DNA of 64,000 nt from Streptomyces endocoffeicus (GTDB taxonomy: Bacteria; Actinomycetota; Actinomycetes; Streptomycetales; Streptomycetaceae): the NCBI RefSeq assembly GCF_016741935.1, contig NZ_JAERRG010000004.1, forward strand, positions 124,001-188,000, read 5' to 3'. Shown in pieces: positions 1-8,054 of this stretch. The translations under genes were made by a program, and so were the position numbers. The notes under the pieces are model-generated. The model was given only the letters and a program-made list of their open reading frames with translations. It did no database searches and was not told the DNA's origin. Numbering within the stretch: position 1 is the stretch's first letter; each line of letters opens with the position of its first letter.

Positions 1-650
1 AGTACGTGCGTGATCTCCATCAGCGCGTCGTCGACGGGGTTGACCAGCGTGTAGAGGGGTGCGCCGTTGGCCCGCACGATCCCGTAGTCCGTGACGTTCT
101 CAGGGGCGAAGGTCAGCTCACCGCGCACCAGGTCGGTGAAGGTGATCGGCTCGTCCGGCATCCGGAAGCGCACGATCGAGGCGCGCCCCTCGGCCTCGTA
201 CCCGGCGATCTGCTCGGCGGTCAGGGTGCGGCACTTCCCGTCGTAGCCGGAGGGCCGGCCGGCCTTGCGGGCCGCCTCGCGGCGCTCCTCCAGCTCCTCG
301 GCGGTGCAGTAGCAGCGGTAGGCGCGGCCCGCCTCCAGCAGCTTCTCCGCGACCTCGCGGTAGAGGTCCATCCGCTGCGACTGACGGTAGGGCGCGTGCG
401 GACCGCCGGCCTCGGGGCCCTCGTCCCAGTCGAAGCCCAGCCAGCGCATGGCGTCCAGCAGCTGGGTGTAGGACTCCTCGGAGTCGCGCGCGGCGTCGGT
501 GTCCTCGATGCGGAACACCAGGGTGCCGCCGTGGTGACGGGCGTAGGCCCAGTTGAACAGGGCCGTGCGGACCAGGCCGACATGGGGGTTGCCGGTCGGC
601 GAGGGACAGAAACGAACCCGCACGGGGGCGGAGGAGGATGCGCTAGCCAC
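1..650 (-). CDS. gltX: Glutamyl-tRNA synthetase, 5' part only
   Basis: Cytoplasmic class I aminoacyl-tRNA synthetase that charges tRNA-Glu. The reading frame runs off the left edge, so only about 216 N-terminal residues are present. The N-terminus starts [14 protein letters not shown] and is followed by the nucleotide-binding signature [11 protein letters not shown] and then [13 protein letters not shown], both characteristic of GluRS. The GTG start at 650-648 lies inside the 3' end of the upstream hydrolase gene (8-bp overlap), with an AAGGTG-type ribosome binding site 7 bases upstream, so the two genes are probably translationally coupled. Together with GatCAB at the other end of the window this fits the indirect Gln-tRNA route, in which GluRS misacylates tRNA-Gln. 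Confidence 0.96.
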   Translation of the reverse strand, partial: MASASSSAPVRVRFCPSPTGNPHVGLVRTALFNWAYARHHGGTLVFRIEDTDAARDSEESYTQLLDAMRWLGFDWDEGPEAGGPHAPYRQSQRMDLYREVAEKLLEAGRAYRCYCTAEELEERREAARKAGRPSGYDGKCRTLTAEQIAGYEAEGRASIVRFRMPDEPITFTDLVRGELTFAPENVTDYGIVRANGAPLYTLVNPVDDALMEITHV

Positions 651-1434
651 GCTTGATCACCTTGTTGGTGAGAGTGCCGATGCCTTCGATGGTGACGGCG
701 ACCTCGTCGCCGACGGAGAGCGGGCCGACGCCCGCCGGGGTGCCGGTGAGCACGACGTCGCCGGGGAGCAGCGTCATCGCCTCGGTGATGTGCACGATCA
801 GGTCCTCGATCGGGCGCACCATCTCGCTCGTACGGCCGAGCTGACGCTGCTCACCGTTGACGGTGCACATGATGCCGAGGTCGCCGGCGCGCGTCAGGTC
901 GATATCGGTCTCCACCCAGGGGCCCAGCGGGCAGGAGGCATCGAAGCCCTTGGCCCGCGCCCACTGCTTCTCGCGCCGCTGGGCGTCCCGGGCCGTGATG
1001 TCGTTGCCGCAGGTGTAGCCGAGGATGACGTCCTGGACGCGGTCGCGCGGAACCTCACGGCACATCCGTCCGATGACCACGGCCAGCTCGGCCTCGTAGT
1101 GCACCTCGGAGGAGAAGGAGGGGTACGCGACGGGGTCGCCGGGGCCGACCACGGAGGTGGACGGCTTGAAGAAGACGACCGGGACGTCGGGGACCTCGTT
1201 GCCCAGCTCCGCCGCGTGCTCGGCGTAGTTGCGCCCGATTCCGACGACCTTGTTCGGCAGGACGGGCGGCAGCAGCCGGACCTTGCTCAGGGGGACCTTC
1301 TGGCCCGAGCGCTCGAATTCGGCGAAGGGGTGACCCTTGATGATGTCGATGACGGGGCCGTCCGGATCGGACGGTTCGCCCTCCACCACGCCGAAGGCGA
1401 CGTTGCCGTCGATGGAGAATCTGGCGATGCGCAC
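643..1434 (-). CDS. Fumarylacetoacetate hydrolase family protein
   Basis: 263-aa member of the FAH superfamily, which includes fumarylpyruvate hydrolases, acylpyruvases and 2-hydroxyhepta-2,4-diene-1,7-dioate isomerases. Residues around 65-110 read [13 protein letters not shown] and later [15 protein letters not shown], followed by [14 protein letters not shown], which carries the acidic metal ligands (E-x-E and a later D in [10 protein letters not shown]). The C-terminus has the family motif [13 protein letters not shown]. It starts with GTG at 1434. The exact substrate cannot be read from sequence. It sits directly upstream of gltX and overlaps it by 8 bp, an arrangement I recall as conserved in Streptomyces. 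Confidence 0.93.
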   Translation of the reverse strand: MRIARFSIDGNVAFGVVEGEPSDPDGPVIDIIKGHPFAEFERSGQKVPLSKVRLLPPVLPNKVVGIGRNYAEHAAELGNEVPDVPVVFFKPSTSVVGPGDPVAYPSFSSEVHYEAELAVVIGRMCREVPRDRVQDVILGYTCGNDITARDAQRREKQWARAKGFDASCPLGPWVETDIDLTRAGDLGIMCTVNGEQRQLGRTSEMVRPIEDLIVHITEAMTLLPGDVVLTGTPAGVGPLSVGDEVAVTIEGIGTLTNKVIKRG

Positions 1435-1552
1435 GGGAAGCCCTGGCTCCTGACTGAACTCGCTGGAGACTGACGCCCCAGGCTATCGCTCCGCGTCCCG
1501 CGCGCCGCCGTCCCGCCTGCCGGGGTGGTGGCGCCCACCACGGCCCCGGGGG

Positions 1553-1768
1553 TCAGTTGCCCGGGGTCTCGGTCAGCACGGTGCGCTTGGGGTTCGCGGT
1601 CCGGTTGGGCAGATCGACGCGGTGCTCCGGCCGCTCCTCGGGCGCGCCGGTGTCCTCGACCTCCTCGGCGATGTCCTTGGCGTCCTTGAGCTCTTGGACG
1701 TCCTTGACATGGGCCAGGGTGGTGCGCCGCGGGTTGGCTATGGAGTGGAACATCATCGTCGTCTTCAC
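1553..1768 (-). CDS. Small conserved-looking hypothetical protein
   Basis: About 71 residues if translation starts at GTG 1768; an ATG pair at 1756/1753 is an alternative, and an upstream ATG at 1840 lacks a ribosome binding site. The protein is strongly charged (QELKDAKDIAEEVED) and ends RTANPKRTVLTETPGN. It contains two similar short blocks, NPRRTTL near the N-terminus and NPKRTVL near the C-terminus. Codons downstream of 1756 have strong G/C third positions, supporting real coding. No domain is recognised. It could be co-transcribed with the downstream hydrolase gene, 118 bases further on. The function is unknown. Confidence 0.6.
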   Translation of the reverse strand: MKTTMMFHSIANPRRTTLAHVKDVQELKDAKDIAEEVEDTGAPEERPEHRVDLPNRTANPKRTVLTETPGN

Positions 1769-1868
1769 TGGGGTGTACGCCTCGCTCTTGTCGTTCGTTC
1801 CGGCCGTGTAAAGCGTCAGGCTAGAGGCGGCCTTGCCCATGGATTCGCAGGAAAAGTCGCCGCCAGCA

Positions 1869-1884
1869 TGTGATATTGCTCACG
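1869..1884. promoter_or_regulatory. CRP-like palindrome
   Basis: TGTGA, a 6-base spacer (TATTGC) and TCACG, differing at one position from the classical TGTGA-N6-TCACA. The core also resembles the GTG-N6-GNCAC motif described for Streptomyces Crp, with one mismatch. It lies about 100 bases upstream of the GTG at 1768 of the small leftward gene and about 450 bases upstream of cvnA1. Binding is an inference. Confidence 0.35.
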
Positions 1885-2124
1885 AACGATCAGGCAAATG
1901 CGACATAGAAGACAGTTACCTAATCGCGCTAAACGGACATCGCCTACCTGAACCTGACGTTCCGCTCTTGATCATCGCTAGCCGGACACCAGGTCGCGCG
2001 ATTCGATTCGTACCCGAAAGTCCGCTATCGCCGACATGGCTTTCTACGTCCCGTAATAAAGTCCGCACTGAGCGTCACGCGCATCACAGCCTTATCCATT
2101 GCCCTTGTTGCAGCATCCGGCACT

Positions 2125-2136
2125 GTGCTGGAATTC
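2125..2136 (+). promoter_or_regulatory. 12-bp motif shared by both conservon leaders
   Basis: GTGCTGGAATTC occurs here and again at 7970-7981 upstream of the second conservon. The longer surroundings differ, except for a second shared string, CGCACTGAGCG (2064-2074 and 7926-7936). Conservation between otherwise diverged leaders suggests a promoter or operator element common to both operons. Confidence 0.4.
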
Positions 2137-2335
2137 CCGGGACCGCCGCGGGAATCACCGGCGCGCACGGGGGCGCAACGATCAGAGGCGCCGAGCGGCG
2201 GGGGCGCCTCTTCTCGACACGAAAGGATGCGCGCCGGTCACTCACGACCGACAGGGGGGATCGCGGTCCCCCACGACTCGACACCGCTCCGCCGCTCAAG
2301 CCGGTGGGGCGCCTGGTCCAGAGGTTGCGACGCTA

Positions 2336-5300
2336 GTGCAGGGACGTTTCAAGAGGGATGGTATGGGGGCTCCCCAGGCCCGCCAGGGCCGAGGGGAAGC
2401 TTCGGCGGACCCGGAGCCGCGCGGCGCGGCCGACCGCGGCGCCACGCCCCAGCGCGCCCAGGTGAGCAACGGCAGGACGCTGGGCGATCAGAGCCCCGAC
2501 GCCGGTGCGCAGAGCGCTACCCGGATCAGTGCGCCCAGCGGCGGTGGTGGCGGCGGAGATGCCACGGAGCCGCCGGTCAAGGCGAAGCCCTCCGGCCCCA
2601 CCGGGCCCGGCAGTCGCATGGCCCTGCGCAACTGGCGCATCAGCACCCGACTGGTCTCCCTGCTCGCGCTCCCGGTGGTCGCCGCGACCACGCTGGGGGC
2701 GCTGCGCATCGAGGGCTCGCTGGACAACATCCAGCAGCTGGACCAGATGAAGCTGCTCACCGAGATGACGCAGCAGGCCACCCAGCTGGCCAGCGCGCTC
2801 CAGGAGGAGCGCGACAAGTCGGCCGGTCCGCTGGCGGGCAAGGGCAACGACAAGGACGACCGGGTCGTCTCCACCCGCGAGGACACCAACCGCTCGATCG
2901 CGGCGTTCCGCGAGGCCACCCACCAGATCGACCCCGGTGACCAGTCGCTGGCCGGTGTGCAGTCCACGCTCGTCAACATCGACCGTCAGCTCGGCAAGAT
3001 CAACGAGGTCCGGGACACGGCCTACGACAACAGCCAGTACTACTCGCTGACGGTCCAGAACTACAACGAGCTGATCAACTCGTTGCTGTCGCTCTCCCAG
3101 GACATGGCGCAGGCGACCAGCAACCGCGCGATGATCAACAACACCCGCGCGCTCGCCACCTTCTCCTCCGCGAAGGAGTACGCCTCCATCCAGCGCGCGC
3201 TCATCAGCGCCGCTCTCGCCGACCCCAAGGGCGCCGACTTCTCCGCCAACGACCGCCGCTTCGCCAGGACCGCGGTGGACAAGGAGAACGAGGCGCTCGG
3301 CCGCTTCAAGCAGATCCGCCAGGGCAACTCCGAGGACCTGCTCGAACCGCTGGACAGCCGCCCGGACATCAAGGCGGCGACCATGTACGCCGACCGCGCG
3401 GTGCGCGACCCCGAGGGGCTCAAGGCGGAGAAGCGGACCGATCTTGACTGGTACGACCAGGACAGTATCAAGATCGAAGAGATGGGCAAGATCGAGCAGA
3501 CGCTGCTCAGCGAGATGCAGCAGAAGGCCCGTGAGCTCCGCGACTCCGCCCAGCAGGACGCGATCATCAACGGTGCGCTGATCCTGCTGGTCCTCGGCGT
3601 CTCCCTGGTCGGCGCCTTCGTCGTCGCCCGCTCCATGGTCCGCTCGCTGCGCCGCCTCCAGGACACCGCGCAGGAGGTCTCCCAGAAGCGGCTGCCCGAA
3701 CTGGTCAAGCAGCTCTCCGAGTCCGACCCGCAGGATGTGGACACCTCCGTCGAGTCCGTCGGCGTGCACAGCCGGGACGAGATCGGAAAAGTGGCCACGG
3801 CCTTCGACGACGTGCACCGCGAGGCGGTCCGGCTCGCCGCCGAGCAGGCGCTGCTGCGGGGCAACGTCAACGCGATGTTCACCAACCTCTCGCGCCGCAG
3901 CCAGGGCCTCATCCAGCGCCAGCTCTCGCTCATCTCCGAGCTGGAGAGCCGCGAGGCCGACCCGGACCAGCTCTCCTCGCTGTTCAAGCTGGACCACCTC
4001 GCCACCCGTATGCGCCGTAACGGCGAGAACCTCCTGGTCCTCGCGGGCGAGGAGCCGGGCCGCCGGTGGACCCGCCCGGTGCCGCTGGTGGACGTGCTCC
4101 GCGCGGCCGCCTCCGAGGTGGAGCAGTACGAGCGCATCGAGCTCAGCTCGGTCCCCGCGACCGAGGTCGCCGGCCGGGTCGTCAACGACCTCGTCCACCT
4201 GCTCGCCGAGCTGCTGGAGAACGCCACCTCCTTCTCCTCGCCGCAGACCAAGGTCAAGGTCACCGGTCACGCGCTGCCCGACGGGCGGGTGCTGGTCGAG
4301 ATCCACGACACCGGTATCGGGCTCTCGCCCGAGGACCTGGCGGCGATCAACGAGCGGCTGGCCTCCCCGCCCACCGTCGATGTGTCGGTCTCCCGGCGCA
4401 TGGGCCTGTTCGTGGTCGGCCGCCTCTCGCTGCGCCACGGCATCCGCATCCAGCTCCGGCCGTCCGACTCGGGCGGTACGACGGCGCTGGTCATGCTGCC
4501 GGTCGATGTCGCCCAGGGCGGTCGGAAGCCGGCCCCGCAGGCCGCCGGCGGCCAGGCGGGCCAGGGCGGACCGGGCGCCGGCAACGGCGGTGCCCAGGGC
4601 GGCGGCGCGGGACTGCTCGGCTCGGCGCCCTCGCGGCGCCAGGTCCCGGGCTCCGGTTCACGCGCCGCGCTGCCGGGCAACGGCGGCGGCAGCGGACTGC
4701 CGACCCGGCCGGTCGGCGCGGGTGCGGGCCCCTCGGGCGGCGCCCCGTCCGGCGGCACCAACTTCTTCGAGGGCGGACGGCCTCCCGGACCCCGGACCAA
4801 CGCCCCCTCCGGTCCCGGCGGTCAGCAGGGCGGCCCCGGCGCCCCCTCCGGTCGTCCCCCGCTGCCGACCCGCAGCGAGAACCCGACCGTCGCCCCGCCG
4901 ACCGGTGCCCCGGCCCGCGCCGACGGGGGCGACCAGGGCGGCCGCCCGCAGCTGCCCACCCGCGGCCCCGCGCCCGAGCTTCCGGCCCCCACGCAGCCCG
5001 GCACCAGCTGGGGCGCGCGCCGCGCGTCCGGCGAGGACGACTGGCCGGGCGCGCCGCGCGACGCCGGGGACACCCCGCGCGGGCACGAGGAGTACGAGTC
5101 CACCGGCCAGTTCGCCCGTCCGGAGCTCGGCGGTCCGTCGGAGCGGCGCGATCCGTTCGGCAACCGCGGCCCCGGCGACACCGGCGAGCTGCCGCAGCTG
5201 ACCGACGGCCCCAGCATGTTCGAGCCGCGCCGCGCGCCCAACGGGCCGCAGGCCGGGCAGGGGCTGTCCGACACCGGCCAGTTCAACCGCCCCGACTACG

Positions 5301-6214
5301 GCCGCGGTCCGGGCGACACCGGAGAGTTCGCCCGTCCGGACCTCGGCCAGGGCCCCGGCGACACCGGTGAGTACGCCCAGCCCCGGTTCGAGGACGCCGC
5401 CCCGCGCGGCGGCCGCGGCCCGGGTGACACGGGCGAGTTCCCGCGTCCGAACATGGGCGGCCCCGGCGACACCGGTGAGTTCCCCCGCCCGAACATGGGC
5501 GGCCCCGGCGACACCGGCGAATTCCCCCGCCCGGACATGAGCGGCACCGGCGGGTACGCGCTGCCCCCGGAGTCCCAGGGCGAGTCCGACCGGCGCACGA
5601 ACGACCCGCTGCCGCCCGCCGCCGGTCCCGGCGACGGCCGTACCCCGATCTTCGACACCATCGAGTCGACCTGGCAGCACCAGGTCGTGGACCCCGGCAA
5701 CTCGGGCCCGCGGGACGGGGGCCGGTCGTTCCCGTCCGCGCCCTCCGCGCCCGAGCCCACCCCCGGCCGGCCCGCCTCTGCCGTACCGCCCCCCTCGCCC
5801 CGCGAGCCGCAGCCGGCGTCCCAGGGCCCGGGGGACTTCGCCGGATCGGGCGCCGCGGCGGGCCCGGGCGGCGCCGGTCTCAATGGCCGGAGCACGGGTT
5901 CCCACTGGCGTACGTCGCCCCACAACGACGAGCGCTGGCGCCGCGCCGAGCAGATCCGCGAACCCGCGGCGGGCGGTATCACGTCGTCCGGGTTGCCACG
6001 GCGGGTGCCGCGCGCAAATCTCGTGGAAGGCGCCGCACACCAGCAGCCGCAGCAGCCCGAACGGACTGGGCCGCAGGTGTCTCGCGCGCCCGATGATGTA
6101 CGCGGAAGGCTGACCAACCTCCGCCGTGGGATCCAGCAGGGTCGCCGGGCCGGTACCGGACTCGACGACAACCATGATCGCGGCATTGGCCCGACTTACC
6201 AGCAGGAGCGTTAG
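2336..6214 (+). CDS. cvnA1: Conservon 1 sensor-kinase-like protein CvnA
   Basis: Membrane protein of about 1292 aa and first gene of a cvnABCD conservon. A disordered N-terminus is followed by a first membrane helix near residues 106-125, an external NIT-like helical sensor domain to about 405, a second helix near 409-434, a HAMP-like linker and a GHKL ATPase domain (N-box ELLENATSF near 625, G1 HDTGIGL, then MGLFVVGRL). The expected phospho-acceptor helix reads NLSRRSQGLIQRQL, without an obvious histidine, so classical His-Asp relay is doubtful. A Pro/Gly-rich linker with GPGDTGEF repeats follows, then a conserved tail (TSSGLPRRVP). The GTG start at 2336 has AGAGG 11 bases upstream, the same spacing as in cvnA2. 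The TAG stop abuts the TTG start of cvnB1. Confidence 0.9.
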   Translation: MQGRFKRDGMGAPQARQGRGEASADPEPRGAADRGATPQRAQVSNGRTLGDQSPDAGAQSATRISAPSGGGGGGDATEPPVKAKPSGPTGPGSRMALRNWRISTRLVSLLALPVVAATTLGALRIEGSLDNIQQLDQMKLLTEMTQQATQLASALQEERDKSAGPLAGKGNDKDDRVVSTREDTNRSIAAFREATHQIDPGDQSLAGVQSTLVNIDRQLGKINEVRDTAYDNSQYYSLTVQNYNELINSLLSLSQDMAQATSNRAMINNTRALATFSSAKEYASIQRALISAALADPKGADFSANDRRFARTAVDKENEALGRFKQIRQGNSEDLLEPLDSRPDIKAATMYADRAVRDPEGLKAEKRTDLDWYDQDSIKIEEMGKIEQTLLSEMQQKARELRDSAQQDAIINGALILLVLGVSLVGAFVVARSMVRSLRRLQDTAQEVSQKRLPELVKQLSESDPQDVDTSVESVGVHSRDEIGKVATAFDDVHREAVRLAAEQALLRGNVNAMFTNLSRRSQGLIQRQLSLISELESREADPDQLSSLFKLDHLATRMRRNGENLLVLAGEEPGRRWTRPVPLVDVLRAAASEVEQYERIELSSVPATEVAGRVVNDLVHLLAELLENATSFSSPQTKVKVTGHALPDGRVLVEIHDTGIGLSPEDLAAINERLASPPTVDVSVSRRMGLFVVGRLSLRHGIRIQLRPSDSGGTTALVMLPVDVAQGGRKPAPQAAGGQAGQGGPGAGNGGAQGGGAGLLGSAPSRRQVPGSGSRAALPGNGGGSGLPTRPVGAGAGPSGGAPSGGTNFFEGGRPPGPRTNAPSGPGGQQGGPGAPSGRPPLPTRSENPTVAPPTGAPARADGGDQGGRPQLPTRGPAPELPAPTQPGTSWGARRASGEDDWPGAPRDAGDTPRGHEEYESTGQFARPELGGPSERRDPFGNRGPGDTGELPQLTDGPSMFEPRRAPNGPQAGQGLSDTGQFNRPDYGRGPGDTGEFARPDLGQGPGDTGEYAQPRFEDAAPRGGRGPGDTGEFPRPNMGGPGDTGEFPRPNMGGPGDTGEFPRPDMSGTGGYALPPESQGESDRRTNDPLPPAAGPGDGRTPIFDTIESTWQHQVVDPGNSGPRDGGRSFPSAPSAPEPTPGRPASAVPPPSPREPQPASQGPGDFAGSGAAAGPGGAGLNGRSTGSHWRTSPHNDERWRRAEQIREPAAGGITSSGLPRRVPRANLVEGAAHQQPQQPERTGPQVSRAPDDVRGRLTNLRRGIQQGRRAGTGLDDNHDRGIGPTYQQER
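5160..5541 (+). repeat. Coding repeats in the CvnA1 linker
   Basis: About seven copies of a 13-16-residue unit with consensus GPGDTGEF-x-RP-x-x-G, the last three nearly identical at both protein and DNA level. They lie between the ATPase domain and the conserved C-terminal tail. The CvnA2 linker lacks this repeat, so it is probably a spacer that expands and contracts. Confidence 0.85.
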
Positions 6215-6637
6215 TTGAGCCCGATGAGCCAGGCGGCGCAGAATCTGAACTGGTTGATCACCAACTTCGTGGACAACACCCCCGGGGTGTCCCACACGGT
6301 GGTGGTCTCCGCCGACGGACTCCTTCTGGCGATGTCCGAAGGCTTCCCCCGTGACCGAGCCGATCAACTGGCGGCGGTGGCCTCCGGCCTGACCTCGCTC
6401 ACCTCCGGAGCCTCCCGCATCTTCGAAGGCGGCGTGGTCAACCAGACCGTCGTCGAAATGGAACGAGGCTTCCTCTTCATCATGTCGATCTCCGACGGAT
6501 CCTCCCTCGCCGTGCTCGCACACCCCGACTGCGACATCGGCCTCGTCGGCTACGAGATGGCCCTGCTGGTCGATCGCGCGGGCAACGTCCTCACCCCGGA
6601 CCTGCGTGCCGAGCTCCAGGGCAGCCTGTTGAACTGA
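6215..6637 (+). CDS. cvnB1: Conservon 1 roadblock/LC7 protein CvnB
   Basis: 140-aa cytoplasmic protein of the roadblock/LC7 family, the class that includes regulators of small GTPases. The fold is indicated by LNWLITNFVDNTPGVSHTV, the DGLLLAMSEGF hairpin, and the later MERGFLFIMSISDGSSLAVL and DIGLVGYEM segments. Translation starts at TTG 6215, directly after the cvnA1 stop; the AGGAG that codes the last residues of CvnA1 acts as its ribosome binding site at 6-base spacing. The protein is identical to CvnB2, and 356 consecutive bases (6245-6600) are identical to 11125-11480. A predicted short hairpin at 6662-6683 separates it from cvnC1. Confidence 0.95.
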   Translation: MSPMSQAAQNLNWLITNFVDNTPGVSHTVVVSADGLLLAMSEGFPRDRADQLAAVASGLTSLTSGASRIFEGGVVNQTVVEMERGFLFIMSISDGSSLAVLAHPDCDIGLVGYEMALLVDRAGNVLTPDLRAELQGSLLN

Positions 6638-6743
6638 TCCAACGACCATCCGACGCCCGCCCGCCCGGCCATACCGCCGGGCGGCCCCCCACCGGCACCG
6701 ACCGACGGCACCACCGTCACCTTGTTGTCCGACCGGAGGATCC

Positions 6744-7154
6744 ATGACCCCGCCCCCCGCCTCGCCCGGCCCGTACGGCGGCCATCACCAATCGCCGTAC
6801 GGGGGTGAAGGCGACCAGCCATTGGTGCGCCCCTATGCCATGACCGGTGGCCGGACCCGGCCCCGCTACCAGCTCGCCATCGAGGCGCTGGTCAGCACGA
6901 CGGCCGACCCCGTGCATCTGCAGGGGCTCCTTCCCGAGCACCAGCGGATCTGCCACCTGTGCCAGGAGGTCAAGTCGGTCGCCGAGGTCTCGGCGCTGCT
7001 GAACATCCCCCTTGGTGTGGCACGCATCCTGGTGGCGGACCTGGCGGAGGCCGGCATGGTGGCGATCCACCAGCCCGGGGGCGGTTCGGAAGCGGGCGGC
7101 ACTCCGGATGTGACACTGCTCGAAAGGGTGCTCAGTGGACTTCGCAAGCTCTAG
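6744..7154 (+). CDS. cvnC1: Conservon 1 DUF742 protein CvnC
   Basis: 136-aa DUF742 protein. After a short Pro/Gly N-terminus come the signature LVRPYAMTGGRTRP, a CHLC motif within ICHLCQEVKSV, and a winged-helix-like segment (SVAEVSALLNIPLGVARIL). It starts at ATG 6744 behind GGAGGA. The last 20 bases overlap cvnD1 in another frame, so SGLRKL of CvnC and MDFASSS of CvnD are encoded by the same DNA. In studied conservons the A-D proteins associate at the membrane; this gene has no membrane segment of its own. Confidence 0.93.
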   Translation: MTPPPASPGPYGGHHQSPYGGEGDQPLVRPYAMTGGRTRPRYQLAIEALVSTTADPVHLQGLLPEHQRICHLCQEVKSVAEVSALLNIPLGVARILVADLAEAGMVAIHQPGGGSEAGGTPDVTLLERVLSGLRKL

Positions 7155-7719
7155 CGGCGCTCCCCCCTCCCGCGCGACCACCTCGGCGAAGATCGTGGTG
7201 GCGGGCGGCTTCGGCGTGGGCAAGACCACGTTCGTCGGCGCGGTCTCGGAGATCAACCCGCTGCGCACCGAAGCCGTGATGACCTCGGCCTCGGCGGGGA
7301 TCGACGATCTGAGTCACGTCCAGGACAAGACCACGACGACCGTGGCGATGGACTTCGGCCGCATCACGCTCGACGACGACCTGATCCTTTACCTGTTCGG
7401 CACGCCCGGTCAGGACCGCTTCTGGTTCATGTGGGACGACCTGGTGCGCGGCGCGATCGGGGCCGTGGTCCTGGTGGACACCCGCCGGCTGGCCGACTGC
7501 TTCCCCGCCGTCGACTACTTCGAGAACTCCGGACTGCCCTTCGTCATCGCCCTCAACGGCTTCGAAGGCCAGCAGCCCTACAACCCCGAAGAGGTCCGCG
7601 AGGCCCTGCAGATCGGCCCGGACACTCCCATCATCACCACCGACGCGCGCCATCGCAGCGAGGCGAAGAGCGCGCTCATCACGCTGGTCGAGCATGCGCT
7701 GATGGCCCGACTCAAGTAG
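7135..7719 (+). CDS. cvnD1: Conservon 1 GTPase-like protein CvnD
   Basis: 194-aa small P-loop GTPase-like protein and output component of the conservon. Motifs seen: G1 GGFGVGKTTF near residues 20-30, a switch-like TTTVAMDFG, and G3-like FGTPGQDRFWFMWDD. The canonical NKxD guanine-specificity motif is not present; the equivalent strand reads FVIALNGF, so nucleotide specificity should not be assumed. The GTG start at 7135 lies inside cvnC1, 20 bases before its stop, implying tight coupling. A strong hairpin follows at 7758-7785. Confidence 0.94.
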   Translation: MDFASSSGAPPSRATTSAKIVVAGGFGVGKTTFVGAVSEINPLRTEAVMTSASAGIDDLSHVQDKTTTTVAMDFGRITLDDDLILYLFGTPGQDRFWFMWDDLVRGAIGAVVLVDTRRLADCFPAVDYFENSGLPFVIALNGFEGQQPYNPEEVREALQIGPDTPIITTDARHRSEAKSALITLVEHALMARLK

Positions 7720-7757
7720 GGGCCGCCGGCCGGAAGTTGTCGGAATTCCGAGGTACG

Positions 7758-7785
7758 GCGGGCTGTGTCGAACGACACGGCCCGC
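7758..7785 (+). terminator. Hairpin after conservon 1
   Basis: 13-bp arms (7758-7770 and 7773-7785) with one G-U pair and essentially no spacer, 38 bases after the cvnD1 stop. There is no T-tract, as is usual for Streptomyces terminators. Confidence 0.7.
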
Positions 7786-8054
7786 TCGTCCTTCATAACG
7801 TTTCGACAGAGATATGCACCGGCTCTCGACACGGAGCGCGATCGCGCGGCTCCGGTGCGCACTCAAATAGTTCGTTATTCGACATGTCTTAGCCGTAACG
7901 CCCCTTTTTTCTCTGGTCCAGACAACGCACTGAGCGCTTTGCGCACTGTTTGGAAAGCACCAGTGCGGCGTGCTGGAATTCGCTGAACTGGGCAGTCAGG
8001 GCTCAGCTGGGAACGGCACGAATCAGGTGCCGATGCCGAGAGGTTGTTGGTCGA
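7786..8054 (+). promoter_or_regulatory. Leader region of conservon 2
   Basis: About 270 AT-richer bases separating the two conservons. It contains a T-run near 7905-7911, the CGCACTGAGCG string at 7926-7936 and the GTGCTGGAATTC motif at 7970-7981, both shared with the conservon 1 leader. No gene is seen. It makes independent transcription of the second conservon likely. Confidence 0.5.

Larger units (their letters stand above)
1769..2335. other. AT-richer intergenic region upstream of conservon 1
   Basis: About 570 bases with no convincing gene. Base composition is clearly less GC-rich between 1840 and 2110 than in the flanking genes, as expected for divergent promoters (a small gene leftward, cvnA1 rightward). 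It holds a CRP-like palindrome at 1869-1884 and a motif at 2125-2136 that recurs upstream of the second conservon. Open frames that cross 2100-2335 lack ribosome binding sites and are taken as leader sequence. Confidence 0.6.

Noticed and set aside
2099..2335. N-terminal extension of CvnA1 upstream of GTG 2336
   Set aside because: Open frame but Arg/Pro-rich junk, no ribosome binding site, and the 2336 start has the same AGAGG spacing as cvnA2.
2333..4438. Minus-strand 701-codon frame opposite cvnA1
   Set aside because: GC-rich antisense frame; repetitive LVDQLG/GDRA-type translation and a clear gene on the other strand.
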